DNA from: Micromonospora coerulea
Lineage (GTDB): Bacteria; Actinomycetota; Actinomycetes; Mycobacteriales; Micromonosporaceae
DNA: 64,000 nucleotides
NCBI RefSeq assembly: GCF_016598485.1
Contig: NZ_JAEMUW010000012.1
Location: 124,001-188,000, forward strand
Reading direction: 5' to 3'
The notes below the pieces were generated by a model, which was not told where the DNA came from, ran no database searches, and was given only the letters and a program-made list of their open reading frames with translations. A program made the translations under genes and the position numbers. Position 1 is the first letter of the stretch. Each line of letters begins with the position of its first letter. Below, in pieces: positions 25,975-34,712 of the stretch.

Positions 25975-26260
25975 TCAACCTGTGCGGCGCGGCCTGGGAT
26001 TGACCGACTTCTTTTTTCTGGAAGTCGTCTTCCCGGCCTCGCTGCTGGTGCTGCTGTGGACGTCGTAGCGGCGGGCGGGGTAGCGGTTGGTGCGGCCGGG
26101 TGGTCGTCCAGGGCTTGGCCGGGTGGGTTTCGGTGCGCTCGCGGGACAGGTGGTTGTCGTGAGTAGGTGGCGAAACCCGCGGCGGACCCCGGCTGCGGTG
26201 AGCCGTTCTCACGGCCGCACCCAATACCGCCGTCACCGCCGACCAGGTGCCCCCTGCCGC
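25975..26260 (-). pseudogene. 3' end of a DDE transposase, same family as the copy at 27.2-28.3 kb
   Basis: The minus strand encodes LTAAGVRRGFRHLLTTT, PKPTRPSPGRPPGRTN, YPARRYDVHSSTS and SVNPRPRRTG before TGA at 25975. The last 80 residues match the C-terminus of the degraded copy at 27.2-28.3 kb (RRGFRHLRA, GRPPGRRN, RYDVHTATTTN, SVNPRPRRTG). Everything upstream of this tail is missing. The two remnants lie in opposite orientation around the nitroreductase gene. Confidence 0.7.
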
Positions 26261-26353
26261 AGATCGAAGTGCGATCCGGATCATCTTGTTGCCTCTTGCG
26301 CGTGCTGGAGACGGTAGAGAGGTGGTTGGCGCTGAGTGAGGGGACGAGAAGGC

Positions 26354-27019
26354 GTGGACGTGTATGAAGCCGTGGACAGTCGCCGGGCCGTGCGGGCGTT
26401 CAGCGATGAGCCGGTATCCAAAGAGATACTCGAAGAAGTGCTGGCTGCAGCGACGCGGGCCCCGTCTAGTGGGAACCTCCAGCCGTGGCGTGTGTATGTC
26501 GTGACCGGCGAGCCCTTGGCCGAACTGAAGAGGCGCGCGACGGCCAGGGCACTGGCGGGAGACCCGGGTGATGAGCGGGAGTATCCGATGTACCCGGCCG
26601 AACTGACCTCGCCGTATTTGGACCGCTTTTCCGACGCGGCCGCCCAGCGGTACAAAGCGCTGGGAATCGAGCGCGACGACCCCGACAGGCCCATGAAGAT
26701 CGCCGCCTTGAACTCGGAGGCGTTCGGGGCGCCCGTCGTCCTGTTCTGCTACCTCGACCGGACGATGGGGCCCGGGCAGTGGGGGGACGCGGGGATGTAC
26801 TTGCAGACGGTCATGCTGTTGCTAAGGGCGGAAGGGCTGCACAGCTGCCCCCAGGTGATGTGGACGATGCATCGCAAGACCGTCAGCCAGATAGTCGAAG
26901 CCGATGACGGGCTCGTACTGTACTGCGGTATCGCGGTGGGATTCGAAAAAGGAGGCGTGCCACGGCCGCGTACCGGGCGGGCGGTCATGACAGAAACAGT
27001 GAGCTTCATCGGGGTGTGA
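26354..27019 (+). CDS. Nitroreductase family protein
   Basis: A 221-aa FMN-dependent oxidoreductase from GTG 26354. Family features: SRRAVRAFSDEPVS at the N-terminus (FMN phosphate Arg/Ser), RAPSSGNLQPW (FMN contact), FGAPVVLFCYLDR and the dimer helix AGMYLQTVMLLLRAEGL. It would reduce nitro, quinone or enone compounds with NAD(P)H in the cytoplasm. It sits alone between two inverted remnants of one transposase family, which suggests it travelled with, or was trapped by, that element. Confidence 0.88.
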   Translation: MDVYEAVDSRRAVRAFSDEPVSKEILEEVLAAATRAPSSGNLQPWRVYVVTGEPLAELKRRATARALAGDPGDEREYPMYPAELTSPYLDRFSDAAAQRYKALGIERDDPDRPMKIAALNSEAFGAPVVLFCYLDRTMGPGQWGDAGMYLQTVMLLLRAEGLHSCPQVMWTMHRKTVSQIVEADDGLVLYCGIAVGFEKGGVPRPRTGRAVMTETVSFIGV

Positions 27020-27246
27020 CCGCTAGGCGGTCAAGATTCACAGGACAGACCCGATGAGCCGCGCGGCCCCTCATAGGGCGGACCCTCTACCGCCTCCTGT
27101 CCCCGCGCGTACGGACCCCCTGCCGGTGCTCAGCTTGACCTTTGACCCCGAGAGTCCTGTGGGGACCCGGGTCGATCACGGAACCATCCCTTGGTTGATG
27201 ATCTTCTTGTCTAGGGAAGAACATCAATGACCAAGGGCTGTTCTGG

Positions 27247-28295
27247 TGACCAGTGTGCGTGACCGTGGTCGGGCTGATGCCGTCGGAAGGTTGACGGGGT
27301 TCCGGCGAAAGTTCTACGGCCGTCTGACTGCTCGGGCGGACGCGTTGTTCGACCTGACGGACGCGCAGTTGCGGGACATCGTGGGCCGCTGATCGCGACC
27401 GGGCAGTGGCAGGCCGGTGACCTGGAGATCCTGGTCGTGGCCGACGCCGGGACGACGCACCCCGACTTGCGTTCCTCCCACGTGATCTGCCCGCGCAGGT
27501 CCTCGCGCGGATGCGCTCAGACCGGGTACTGCGCCGGGCAGTGCCGCCCGGCAGCCCGGGACGATCGGTCGACCGCGCAGGCACGGCGGCGAGTTCGTCT
27601 TCGGTGATCCGGCCACGTGGGGTGAGCCGGACGCGGCCACCGTTGCCGACACCCGCCTCTACGGCACGGCGTGGGCCCGAGCCTGGGACCGGTTGCACCC
27701 ACGGTTGACCTACCGATCCGCCTGGATCGACGCAGCGAAGGTACTGCCGGTCATCGAGGGACTGTCATCCGCTTGGACGTTGGGCACCTGCCAGCGGCGC
27801 GTACCCCGAAGCTGGTGTGGCTGTGGTGGTCCGGCGTCGACGCCACCAGCGCCGACGTCGACCGGCTCTGGCAGACGTTCCTGCGCCGCTTCGACATCGA
27901 ACACACGTTCCGCCTGTTCGAACAGACCCTCGGCTGGAACTGTCCCAAGATCCGCACCCCACAGGCCGCGCTGGACCTGGATGATCCTCGCCGCCTACAC
28001 CCAGCCCCGCCTCGCCCGCGCCCTCGCCACCGACCTGCGCCGCCCCTGGGAGAAACCCGCACCACCCGAGCGTCTCTCGCCCGCCCGCGTCCGCCGCGGG
28101 TTTCGGCATCTGCGCGCCACCTGCCCGGCCGGTGCACCCAAACCCTCCCGGCAAGGACCAGGGCGGCCACCCGGCCGCCGCAACAACCACCCCACCCCGC
28201 GCTACGACGTCCACACCGCGACCACCACGAACGCCAAGAAACCGGCCGCAAAGAAGACGAAGTCTGTCAATCCTCGTCCACGCCGCACAGGTTAA
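27247..28295 (+). pseudogene. Degraded DDE transposase (Streptomyces-type family)
   Basis: The N-terminus (GRLTGFRRKFYGRLTARADA, LFDLTDAQLRDIVGR) is joined by an internal deletion to a later block (LIATGQWQAGDLEILVVADAG). Several frameshifts follow before WDRLHPRLTYRSAW, VWLWWSG, RRFDIEHTFRLFEQTLGW and the Arg/Pro tail ending at TAA 28293-28295. The order matches a transposase family common in streptomycetes, but about 100 or more residues and the reading frame are lost. Confidence 0.75.
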
Positions 28296-28303
28296 AGATC
28301 AAG

Positions 28304-28942
28304 TTAACGAGGGGTCGTGATGCCGGTGTAGAGCGGTACGGCGAGAAAGAGCGCAAACGCGATCCAAGGTGAGACGTACCCGAACAGGCCCCCACCGAGA
28401 AAGAGCGCGGTGCCGATCATTGCCTTGGTCCGCTCCTGCCGGAGGTACTTGCCGGCGCCCGCATGGATCAGCTCGGGGTGCCGGACGGCGTACTGGTAGA
28501 AGATCCATGCGCTGGTTAGCATCAGGGCGCCGACGAGGGCATAGAGGGCGATTGCGGTCTGGATGTCGCCCTGATTGCCGGCCTTCAGGAATCGGGCGAC
28601 CACGGCGGTCGGAAAGGGTACCAGCGCTGAGCTGAACAATATGGCGAGGTTGGCCCAGTTCAGCGGCGGGCTGGTTGCCCGGATGCGCTCGAACACGTAG
28701 CGATGCGCCAGCCAGATCGCTGCCAGGTTGAGGAACGACGTGGCGTACGCCAGGTACGCCGGCCATTCTTCGAGCAGCCCCCGCAACAGGTGGCCGGGCT
28801 CGATCTGGGGCGGCTTCAGGTCGAGCACGAGCAGGGTGATGATGATGGCGAGCACCGCGTCGCTGAACGTCTCTGTTCGCTCGACACTCCTGGCTGAACG
28901 CGCCTCGTCTTCTGCCGCACCCAATCCTGATCTCCCATCCAA
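28304..28942 (-). CDS. TMEM175-like potassium channel family protein
   Basis: A 212-aa membrane protein. The signature RTETFSDAVLAIIITLLVLDL in the first helix (the family's FSD motif that lines the pore) is followed by five more hydrophobic segments. Bacterial TMEM175 (DUF1211) proteins form tetrameric K+-permeable channels. The N-terminal 25 residues are acidic and cytosolic. The stop lies nine bases from the end of the transposase remnant, so its 3' flank was rearranged. Confidence 0.85.
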   Translation of the reverse strand: MDGRSGLGAAEDEARSARSVERTETFSDAVLAIIITLLVLDLKPPQIEPGHLLRGLLEEWPAYLAYATSFLNLAAIWLAHRYVFERIRATSPPLNWANLAILFSSALVPFPTAVVARFLKAGNQGDIQTAIALYALVGALMLTSAWIFYQYAVRHPELIHAGAGKYLRQERTKAMIGTALFLGGGLFGYVSPWIAFALFLAVPLYTGITTPR

Positions 28943-29210
28943 CCACCCGCCGACTGCCGTGGCCGGATTTCGCTACCTCGCTCAACGAGTGAGGCAGGTC
29001 CTGGACGTCGAGCCGTCGGGCTCGGCGCCGACGTCCAGACCGGATGGCAGTAGATCCGGCGCCCCTGTCCTGATACTCCAGCCGTAGATCTTGATCTTTA
29101 GGGTGTTGGGCTGCTTGATGCCGGTAGCGGCCTGGTCCGGGCGCGGGCTTGGTGGCGGCGTCGCCGGGCGCCATCGTGGATGCACAGGCGAGCGTTGAGC
29201 GCTGGTCACA

Positions 29211-29696
29211 TCACTGGTCCGCCTTCATTCGAAAGCCTGGGCCAGGTGCGGCTTGGATATCGTCCGCCTGGACGTGGTGATCGTGCTCGCATCGCACCTG
29301 CACGGAGAGTTGGGCGCCGCACCTGTCGTGGCGGGTGATGATGGCCGGGCCCGCCGAGTCGGCGCGGTATCGGTCGCCCCACTGCATCAGTCCTAGCACT
29401 GCCGGCACCAGATCGGTCCCCTTGGGTGTGATCACGTACCGGAGTCGGCTGCGGGAGCCTGCCTCCTGGTATGGCTCGGTGGACAGGATGCCGTGCTCGA
29501 CGAGCTTGCGGAGCCGCTCAGCGAGCAGGTTGCGGGGACATCCCAAGATGCGTTCGAAGTCGCTGAAGCGGGCTGCGCCGTACCAGACCTCTCGAAGGAT
29601 CAGCAGGGTCCACTTCTCGCCCACCACCTCCAAGGTCCGGGCGATCGAACAATTCGTCGTGTCCCGGTCAAAGAGCATGTCGACACCAGCGTCCAT
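29211..29696 (-). CDS. HxlR-family transcriptional regulator
   Basis: A 161-aa winged-helix regulator. Cys16 in NCSIARTLEVVGEKWTLLIL is the conserved N-terminal Cys of this family; RFSDFERILGCPRNLLAERL is the recognition region and LRYVITPKGTDL the wing. HxlR proteins act as dimers that sense electrophiles or oxidants. It is divergent from a quinone-oxidoreductase-like gene, a common pairing in which the regulator controls the enzyme. Confidence 0.9.
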   Translation of the reverse strand: MDAGVDMLFDRDTTNCSIARTLEVVGEKWTLLILREVWYGAARFSDFERILGCPRNLLAERLRKLVEHGILSTEPYQEAGSRSRLRYVITPKGTDLVPAVLGLMQWGDRYRADSAGPAIITRHDRCGAQLSVQVRCEHDHHVQADDIQAAPGPGFRMKADQ

Positions 29697-29712
29697 GCAC
29701 CCATCGTACTAG

Positions 29713-29736
29713 CTGAGTTTACTTCTCGATACTCAG
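29713..29736. promoter_or_regulatory. Inverted repeat between hxlR-type gene and oxidoreductase
   Basis: CTGAGT (29713-29718) and ACTCAG (29731-29736) form a six-base inverted repeat with a 12-base A/T-richer spacer, 17 bases from the regulator start. The position suits an HxlR dimer operator controlling both directions. Confidence 0.45.
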
Positions 29737-29837
29737 GTCGTAGTGTTCTTAGCTGAGACGAGGCTTGTGGTTACAGAGCGCTGACGGGCGGGGAGTCTTG
29801 CGCTGCCGCCTGCGGCGCCGCGAGGACGGAGAGAACG

Positions 29838-30842
29838 ATGAAGGCCTTTGTTGTCGAGCGCTACGGGGATGCCAGCGCTGTGCGCGCTGGCGATGTGCCA
29901 GATCCGCAGGTGGGCGATCAGGACGTCCTCGTTCGGATCCACGCGGCGAGCGTCAACCCGCTCGACCTCAGGACCCGGAACGGCGACTTCAAGGTGATCC
30001 TGCCGTACCGGGTGCCGTTCGTCCTGGGCAATGACCTGGCCGGCGTGGTTGTCGCAGCGGGTGCGGGCGTAACGCGATTCACGGTAGGCGACGAGGTCTA
30101 CGCACGTCCGGACAAGGACCGGATCGGCGCGTTCGCGGAACTCATCGCGATTCAACAGGACGACGTGGCGACCAAGCCGACCACGCTGACCATGGAGGAG
30201 GCCGCGTCCATTCCCCTGGTCGGCTTGACCGCTTGGCAGGCCCTGGTGGAGCGAGCGAACGTGCAGGCGGGCCAGAAGGTCCTCATCCATGCGGGCTCCG
30301 GCGGCGTGGGCACCATCGCCATCCAGTTGGCGAAGCATCTGGGGGCGAGCGTGGCCACGACCGCGAGCACGTCAAAGGTCGACTTGGTGAAGGATCTGGG
30401 CGCGGACGTCGTCGTCGACTACAAGAAGCAGGCTTTCGAGACGGTCCTGCACGACTATGACGTTGTTCTGGACACTCTCGGTGGCGAGACGCTCGACAAG
30501 TCCCTGCAGGTGCTGAAACCGGGTGGGAAAGTCATCAGCATCGCGGGGCCGCCCGATCCCACCTTCGCCAAGGAACTGGGAGCGAATCCCCTCGTCAGGC
30601 TGGTGATGACCGCTTTAAGCTTCCGAACCCGGCAGCGTGCGCGACGCCGCCACGTGACGTACTCGTTCCTCTTCATGAGGGCCAGTGGTGACCAACTGCG
30701 CGAAGTCACCTCCCTCATCGAGGCCGGGACGATCCGGCCGGTCGTGGACCGAGTGTTCCCATTCGAGTCGACCCGGGAAGCCCTGGCGTACGTCGAGGAA
30801 GGGCGCGCCAAGGCCGGCAAGGTCGTCGTCCGGATGAAGTGA
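29838..30842 (+). CDS. NADP-dependent zinc-independent alcohol dehydrogenase / quinone oxidoreductase
   Basis: A 334-aa MDR-superfamily enzyme with GGAGAG upstream of ATG 29838. Features: AASVNPLDLRTRNG, VLGNDLAGVVVAAG, the cofactor loop VLIHAGSGGVGTIAIQLAK and VVDYKKQAF, then the C-terminal IEAGTIRPVVDRVFPFESTREAL. The structural zinc cysteines are missing, as in quinone reductase-type members. It probably reduces quinones or enals with NADPH under the divergent HxlR regulator. Confidence 0.9.
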   Translation: MKAFVVERYGDASAVRAGDVPDPQVGDQDVLVRIHAASVNPLDLRTRNGDFKVILPYRVPFVLGNDLAGVVVAAGAGVTRFTVGDEVYARPDKDRIGAFAELIAIQQDDVATKPTTLTMEEAASIPLVGLTAWQALVERANVQAGQKVLIHAGSGGVGTIAIQLAKHLGASVATTASTSKVDLVKDLGADVVVDYKKQAFETVLHDYDVVLDTLGGETLDKSLQVLKPGGKVISIAGPPDPTFAKELGANPLVRLVMTALSFRTRQRARRRHVTYSFLFMRASGDQLREVTSLIEAGTIRPVVDRVFPFESTREALAYVEEGRAKAGKVVVRMK

Positions 30843-31020
30843 TCCCACCTGCCGCTCTCAGATAGCCGTGAACCGTCAGGCTGCGGCGGACCGAGCGCGC
30901 CACCGAAGGATGCGCCAATCCGGGCCGTGTCGGTAGATGGCGTGGACTTTGTGTATCGGCAACTCGGTCCAGAGAGTGGCGGCATGACATCCGCCGGTGG
31001 CCCGGGCGGGTGGCGCGGTG

Positions 31021-31130
31021 TCTACGCGTCGTGGCTACCCCTCTGACCTGACCGACGCCCAGTGGGCGCTGTTCTCGGCTTCGCTGCCGGAGCCGATCAC
31101 GGACGGCCGGCGGGAGAAGCACCCGCAGAG
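31021..31130 (+). pseudogene. IS5-type transposase N-terminal scrap
   Basis: Only RRGYPSDLTDAQWALF, then LPEPITDGRREKHPQ is present, matching the first 37 residues of the IS5-type copy at 32.6 kb. It breaks abruptly into an IS3-type fragment at about 31130. Confidence 0.7.
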
Positions 31131-31260
31131 TAGGTCGACTGGTACCACCACCACCGCTTGCACTCCGCGATCGGCCACCGCCCGCGCAGTACGAATCGAT
31201 GTTCTACGCTCACCGACAGCCCGACTAGCCGGAGCTGGTCGCAGTCTGAGGACTCCACCA
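31131..31260 (+). pseudogene. IS3-family OrfB C-terminal scrap
   Basis: The frame reads VDWYHHHRLHSAIGHRP, the signature near the end of IS3-family integrase domains, then after a frameshift YESMFYAHRQPD and the tail LHQTRGG. It lies directly against the IS5 scrap, recording one transposon inserted in or recombined with another. Confidence 0.65.
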
Positions 31261-31339
31261 GACTCGGGGCGGTCCAACCCACCACGATCGGGCCCGAGGG
31301 TTGCTCCGTCCGACCGCGCACGCCCCAAAGCAGCGCTCG

Positions 31340-32158
31340 TCAGGACGTCGCGGCCGGCTGAGCGCTGCGGTTGCCCGGCCTTGTGTCGTGCCCGGGGCGG
31401 CGGGTCAGCACCTGGGGGCCGGCCTTGGTGATCGCGACGGTGTGCTCGGAGTGGGCCGAGCGCGAGCCGTCCGCCGACCGGATCGTCCACCCGTCCTTAT
31501 CAAATTTGATCTTGTCGGTGCTGCGGCAGAACCACGGCTCGATCGCGATCGTCAGGCCGGGCTTGAGCTTCATGCCCCGGCCGGAGCGGCCGTTGTTGGG
31601 CACGTGTGGGGCCTCATGCATGGTGCGGCCGATGCCGTGCCCGCCGAATTCGTCGTTGACCTGGTAGCCGTAGCGGCGGGCGACCCCGCCGATGGCGGCG
31701 GAGATGTCGCCGAGCTGATTGCCCGGCCGCGCGGCGTCGATTCCGGCCTTCAGCGCTACCTCGGTGGCCTCGATCAGCCTCAGGTCATCCGGGTCGGGGA
31801 TGCCGACGATGACGGACAGTGCGGAGTCGGCGACCCAGCCGTCGATCCCGACCGCCATGTCGATGCTCAGTAGGTCACCGTCGCGCAGGGCGTAGTTGTG
31901 CGGCAGGCCGTGCAGCACGGCGTCGTTGACCGAGAGGCACAGGACGTTGCGGAACGGGCCGCGGCCGAACGACGGCGTGTAGTCCCAGTAGCAGGACTCG
32001 GCGCCACGCTCCTTGATCCGGCGGCGGGCGTGGTGCTCGAGGTCCATCAGGTTGACCCCGACGGCGGCGAACTCATGCAGCTCCGCCAGCAGCTCGCCGA
32101 CGAACTGGCCGGTCACGGCCATCCGATCGATCTCCTCGGCGGATTTAAGTTCGATCAC
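31340..32158 (-). CDS. map: Methionine aminopeptidase, type I
   Basis: A 272-aa enzyme. GTG 32158 is preferred over TTG 32164 because GAAGG lies at good distance. The pita-bread fold ligands are present: His in VLHGLPHN, Asp in LSIDMAVGIDGWVADSA, His in GGHGIGRTMHEAPHVPN, Glu in IEPW and Glu in SEHTVAIT. It removes the initiator Met from nascent proteins. The genome should have another map with secY/adk, so this looks like an accessory copy. It is flanked on both sides by IS5-type remnants and is divergent from an XRE regulator, with a palindrome between. Confidence 0.9.
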   Translation of the reverse strand: MIELKSAEEIDRMAVTGQFVGELLAELHEFAAVGVNLMDLEHHARRRIKERGAESCYWDYTPSFGRGPFRNVLCLSVNDAVLHGLPHNYALRDGDLLSIDMAVGIDGWVADSALSVIVGIPDPDDLRLIEATEVALKAGIDAARPGNQLGDISAAIGGVARRYGYQVNDEFGGHGIGRTMHEAPHVPNNGRSGRGMKLKPGLTIAIEPWFCRSTDKIKFDKDGWTIRSADGSRSAHSEHTVAITKAGPQVLTRRPGHDTRPGNRSAQPAATS

Positions 32159-32182
32159 GATCAACCCTTCCCACTCCGTTGC

Positions 32183-32196
32183 GGTATATTTATACC
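32183..32196. promoter_or_regulatory. A/T-rich palindrome between map and XRE gene
   Basis: GGTATA-TT-TATACC is a perfect inverted repeat in otherwise very GC-rich sequence, 25 bases from the map start. It contains a possible -10 element for either direction, so a bound XRE dimer would block both. Confidence 0.5.
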
Positions 32197-32261
32197 ACGC
32201 TGGTCGGGGCGCCCGCCGGGTCGGCTTTGCCGGTCCGAGAAGGCGGATCTATCCTGCTGAC

Positions 32262-32528
32262 ATGGTTCGCCCACCGCTCACGCCGGAACAGATCGCAGCG
32301 GGGCAACGTCTCGGGGCGGCGCTTCGGGTCGCGCGAGGTGGCCGCAGCCTCGTCGAGGTGGCCTTGGCGGCCGGCATCTCGCCGGAGACGCTGCGCAAGA
32401 TCGAGGTGGGCCGGCTCCCGGCACCCGCGTTCGGCACTGTGGTCTGCCTCAGCGAGGTCCTCGGCGTCGCGCTCAGCGACCTAGCCGAGGTGTGGCTAGC
32501 CGACCTACGCGCCCGCGAAGCGTCCTAA
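32262..32528 (+). CDS. XRE-family helix-turn-helix regulator
   Basis: An 88-aa single-domain protein. The HTH reads LGAALRVARGGRSLVEVALA, AGISPETLRKIEVGR, LPAPAFGTVVCLSEVLGV, typical of short actinobacterial XRE proteins. ATG 32262 has a weak GGCGGA upstream. Its divergent placement from map and the palindrome between them suggest autoregulation and control of map. Confidence 0.82.
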   Translation: MVRPPLTPEQIAAGQRLGAALRVARGGRSLVEVALAAGISPETLRKIEVGRLPAPAFGTVVCLSEVLGVALSDLAEVWLADLRAREAS

Positions 32529-32607
32529 GGGCTTGCTTGAGATGGTCTGATGTGGATGGCGTGGTGGCGTGACATCCAGGTGGGTGGCGGGCAGTGTGAC
32601 CCGGATG

Positions 32608-33150
32608 TCTCCTCGCCGTGGCTACCCCTCGGACCTGACCGATGCCCAGTGGGCGTTGATCGAGCCGCTGTTGCCGGAGCCGAACACGGACGGCCGTCGG
32701 GAGAAGCATCCCCGGCCGGAGATCGTCAACGGGATCCTGTACGTCGTCCGTTCGGGGTGCCCGTAGCGGTATTTGCCTGCGGATGTACCACCATGGCAGA
32801 CGGTGTACTGGCACTTCACCCGGTGCAAAGACGCCGGGGTGACAGACAAGCTCCTGGCCGCGCTGCGGGTCAAGGCCCGGGTGTTGCAGGGTCGGGATCC
32901 GGAGCCCTCGGCGGGGATCATCGACTCCCAGAGCATGAAGCGCGCCGACACTGTCGGCCGGGACAGCCGGGGCTACGACGCCGGGAAGAAGGTCAAAGGC
33001 CGGAAACGGTTCATCGTCACCGACACCCTGGGTCTGCTGGTGACCGTGTTGGCCGCAACATGGCAGGACCGCGACGGGCCAAGACCGCACTCCTCGGCGC
33101 CGTCCACTATCGGCCGGGCCATCCCCGCCCGGCCCACCACCGGCACGTGA
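32608..33150 (+). pseudogene. IS5-type transposase with nonsense codon and frameshift
   Basis: ATG 32608 opens RRGYPSDLTDAQWALIEPLL and VNGILYVVRSGCP, then TAG at 32764-32766 replaces the Trp of the family motif GCxWRYLP. The frame resumes RYLPADVPPWQTVYWHFTR, AGIIDSQSMKRAD, GYDAGKKVKGRKRF and TDTLGLLVTVLAA. Near 33070 a frameshift ends the match before the last DDE residues. The insertion is probably old. Confidence 0.8.
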
Positions 33151-33377
33151 TCGAGCGCTGTCGTCCGTCAGCGTTGCTACACGAGCATTCCAACGCAGTT
33201 TGGCGCTCTTGCCTGCAGTTCAGGGCCATTCAGTGCACCGCACTGCTCCCGTCCTGCTCCCCGATGCCAATGCGTGGCCGCATCGACGGGACGCCGGCGC
33301 CGGATACCCAAGGGCGCGACGGGGCCCGGTGAATGATCATGGCAGCGGCGGGCCTCAGATCCCTGGGCGAGTGCTCC

Positions 33378-33404
33378 CTGACGTGGTGTCTACAGATGTA
33401 TACT
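33378..33404 (+). promoter_or_regulatory. Leaderless promoter of the toxin-antitoxin-like pair
   Basis: TATACT at 33399-33404 lies six bases before GTG 33411, with CTGACG at 33378-33383 as a -35 candidate (spacer 15). The spacing from -10 to start codon is that of leaderless actinobacterial transcripts, and there is no Shine-Dalgarno sequence. Confidence 0.5.
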
Positions 33405-33410
33405 CGATCC

Positions 33411-33692
33411 GTGGATGAGGAATACCGCTGGGACGACGAGAGCTACAAGGCCCTCGCTGCCAACAAGGTGACCTGGCAGGACGTGGTCTACGTCCTGCGC
33501 TACGCCCATCCCAAGATCCGCCAGCACATCGGAGCCATCCTGCGGATCATCGGCCGTGGCCGCGACGCCCAGCTCCTCGCGGTAACCCTCATCGAAGAAG
33601 GCGACGACCAGTACCTGGTGGTCACCGCTCGACACCTTACCGGCGCAGAAATCACCAGCGCCGAGGCACTGCTGAACAGGGGTCAACCATGA
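33411..33692 (+). CDS. Putative toxin of a type II-like module
   Basis: A 93-aa protein from GTG 33411. An N-terminal WDDESYKALAANKVTWQDVVYVL segment leads into HIGAILRIIGRGRDAQLLAVTLIEEG and VVTARHLTGAEI. This recalls BrnT-like or related small RNase toxins (WD near the start, AR near the end), but the match is partial. It overlaps the next gene by ATGA, the usual toxin-antitoxin coupling. A neutral partner pair cannot be excluded. Confidence 0.6.
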   Translation: MDEEYRWDDESYKALAANKVTWQDVVYVLRYAHPKIRQHIGAILRIIGRGRDAQLLAVTLIEEGDDQYLVVTARHLTGAEITSAEALLNRGQP

Positions 33693-33994
33693 ACCGTGAC
33701 GACGCGCTCAGGCTCTCCCAGGAACCCATCGACCTCACCGGCGCCACCGTGGAACGGGAGGCGCGGCCCGTGAGAATGACCTACTCGGTCAGGATGCGCA
33801 AGCAGGACGAGGCGCTGGCCCTCTGGCTAGAAGAGGAAGCCGACCGCCGCGACCTAACCCCCAGTGACCTACTTCGCGAGTTGGCCGACGAAGCCCGAAT
33901 CAGGGCAGCCCAGGACGAGGACAAGGTCATCACCGTGCGCGTCGGCGAGCTACACCGCATGATCGACCGCATCGCGGAGCGGCCCGCCGCCTGA
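33689..33994 (+). CDS. Putative ribbon-helix-helix antitoxin
   Basis: A 101-aa protein. VRMTYSVRMRKQDEALALWL plus TPSDLLRELADEARI forms a strand-helix-helix pattern like CopG/RHH DNA-binding antitoxins; the C-terminal ITVRVGELHRMIDRI would bind the toxin. The start overlaps the toxin stop. A strong hairpin terminator follows eight bases after the stop, so the pair forms a complete bicistronic unit. Confidence 0.6.
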   Translation: MNRDDALRLSQEPIDLTGATVEREARPVRMTYSVRMRKQDEALALWLEEEADRRDLTPSDLLRELADEARIRAAQDEDKVITVRVGELHRMIDRIAERPAA

Positions 33995-34001
33995 ACACCA
34001 C

Positions 34002-34048
34002 GCAACAGGCCGGCCCCCAGGGATGCCCCCGGGGGGCCGGCCTGTTGC
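34002..34048 (+). terminator. Strong hairpin terminator
   Basis: A perfect 17-base-pair stem (34002-34018 with 34032-34048; left arm GCAACAGGCCGGCCCCC) and a 13-base loop, directly after the antitoxin-like gene. There is no U tract, as is usual for actinomycete terminators. Confidence 0.75.
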
Positions 34049-34151
34049 TGTGACTGCTCCCTAACCTCGGGCTTTCATTTGCGCGGCCGTTCATAGCTGC
34101 TGTTCGATGAGTCCGGTTTGGGATTCGGGTGTCAGTTCGGTGGCATGCTGA

Positions 34152-34712
34152 CGGGGTATCCTCGCCGCCGAAGCGACCCTCGCCGGGATGGTCGCCCTGC
34201 CCAGCCGGACCGACCTCGCCGCCCAGATAGCCGCCGTTGACGGCGACGCCCGCCAGCGCATGAGCGACGCCACCACCAGGGCGCTGTATGAGATGGCGGC
34301 GCTCGAGCGCGACGCGGACCTGACCGAACGCGGATACGCCACCGTCCGCAACGCCCACCAGTGCTACGAGGACGGGCGAGCGCTCAGTGACGACGAGGCC
34401 GCCTGGCTCACCATCCTGCTGCAGCACCGCGAAGTCCGGGACTACGCCGGCGCCCGCACCAGCGACCACCCCAGCCGGCTCACCTTATGGACCGACATCA
34501 CTCGGCGCGCCGAACCCAGGCTGGTCGCTGCACCCGCCAGCCAGCTCGCCTACACCGCCTGGCAACACGGCAACGGCGCGCTCGCCCTACTCGCCCTCGA
34601 CCGGGCCCTTGATGCCGACCCCACCTACACCCTCGCCCACCTCATCGGGAAGGCGCTGCAGGCCAGCATCCCGCCCAGCGCCATCAGCGGTTGGCCGGCG
34701 GAGCGCTCGTGA
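34152..34712 (+). pseudogene. DUF4192 protein, 5'-truncated
   Basis: The frame from about 34152 (ILAAEATLAGMVALPSRTDL, later ALYEMAALERDADLTERGYA and ALLALDRALDADPTYTLAHL) matches the C-terminal half of DUF4192 proteins, which are usually around twice this length. ATG 34188 could start a 174-aa product, but the N-terminal half is missing. DUF4192 function is unknown. Confidence 0.6.

Noticed and set aside
29070-29210. Possible third copy of a transposase tail
   Set aside because: The minus strand has a KPAPGPGR-like stretch, but it breaks frame at once and is too short to assign.
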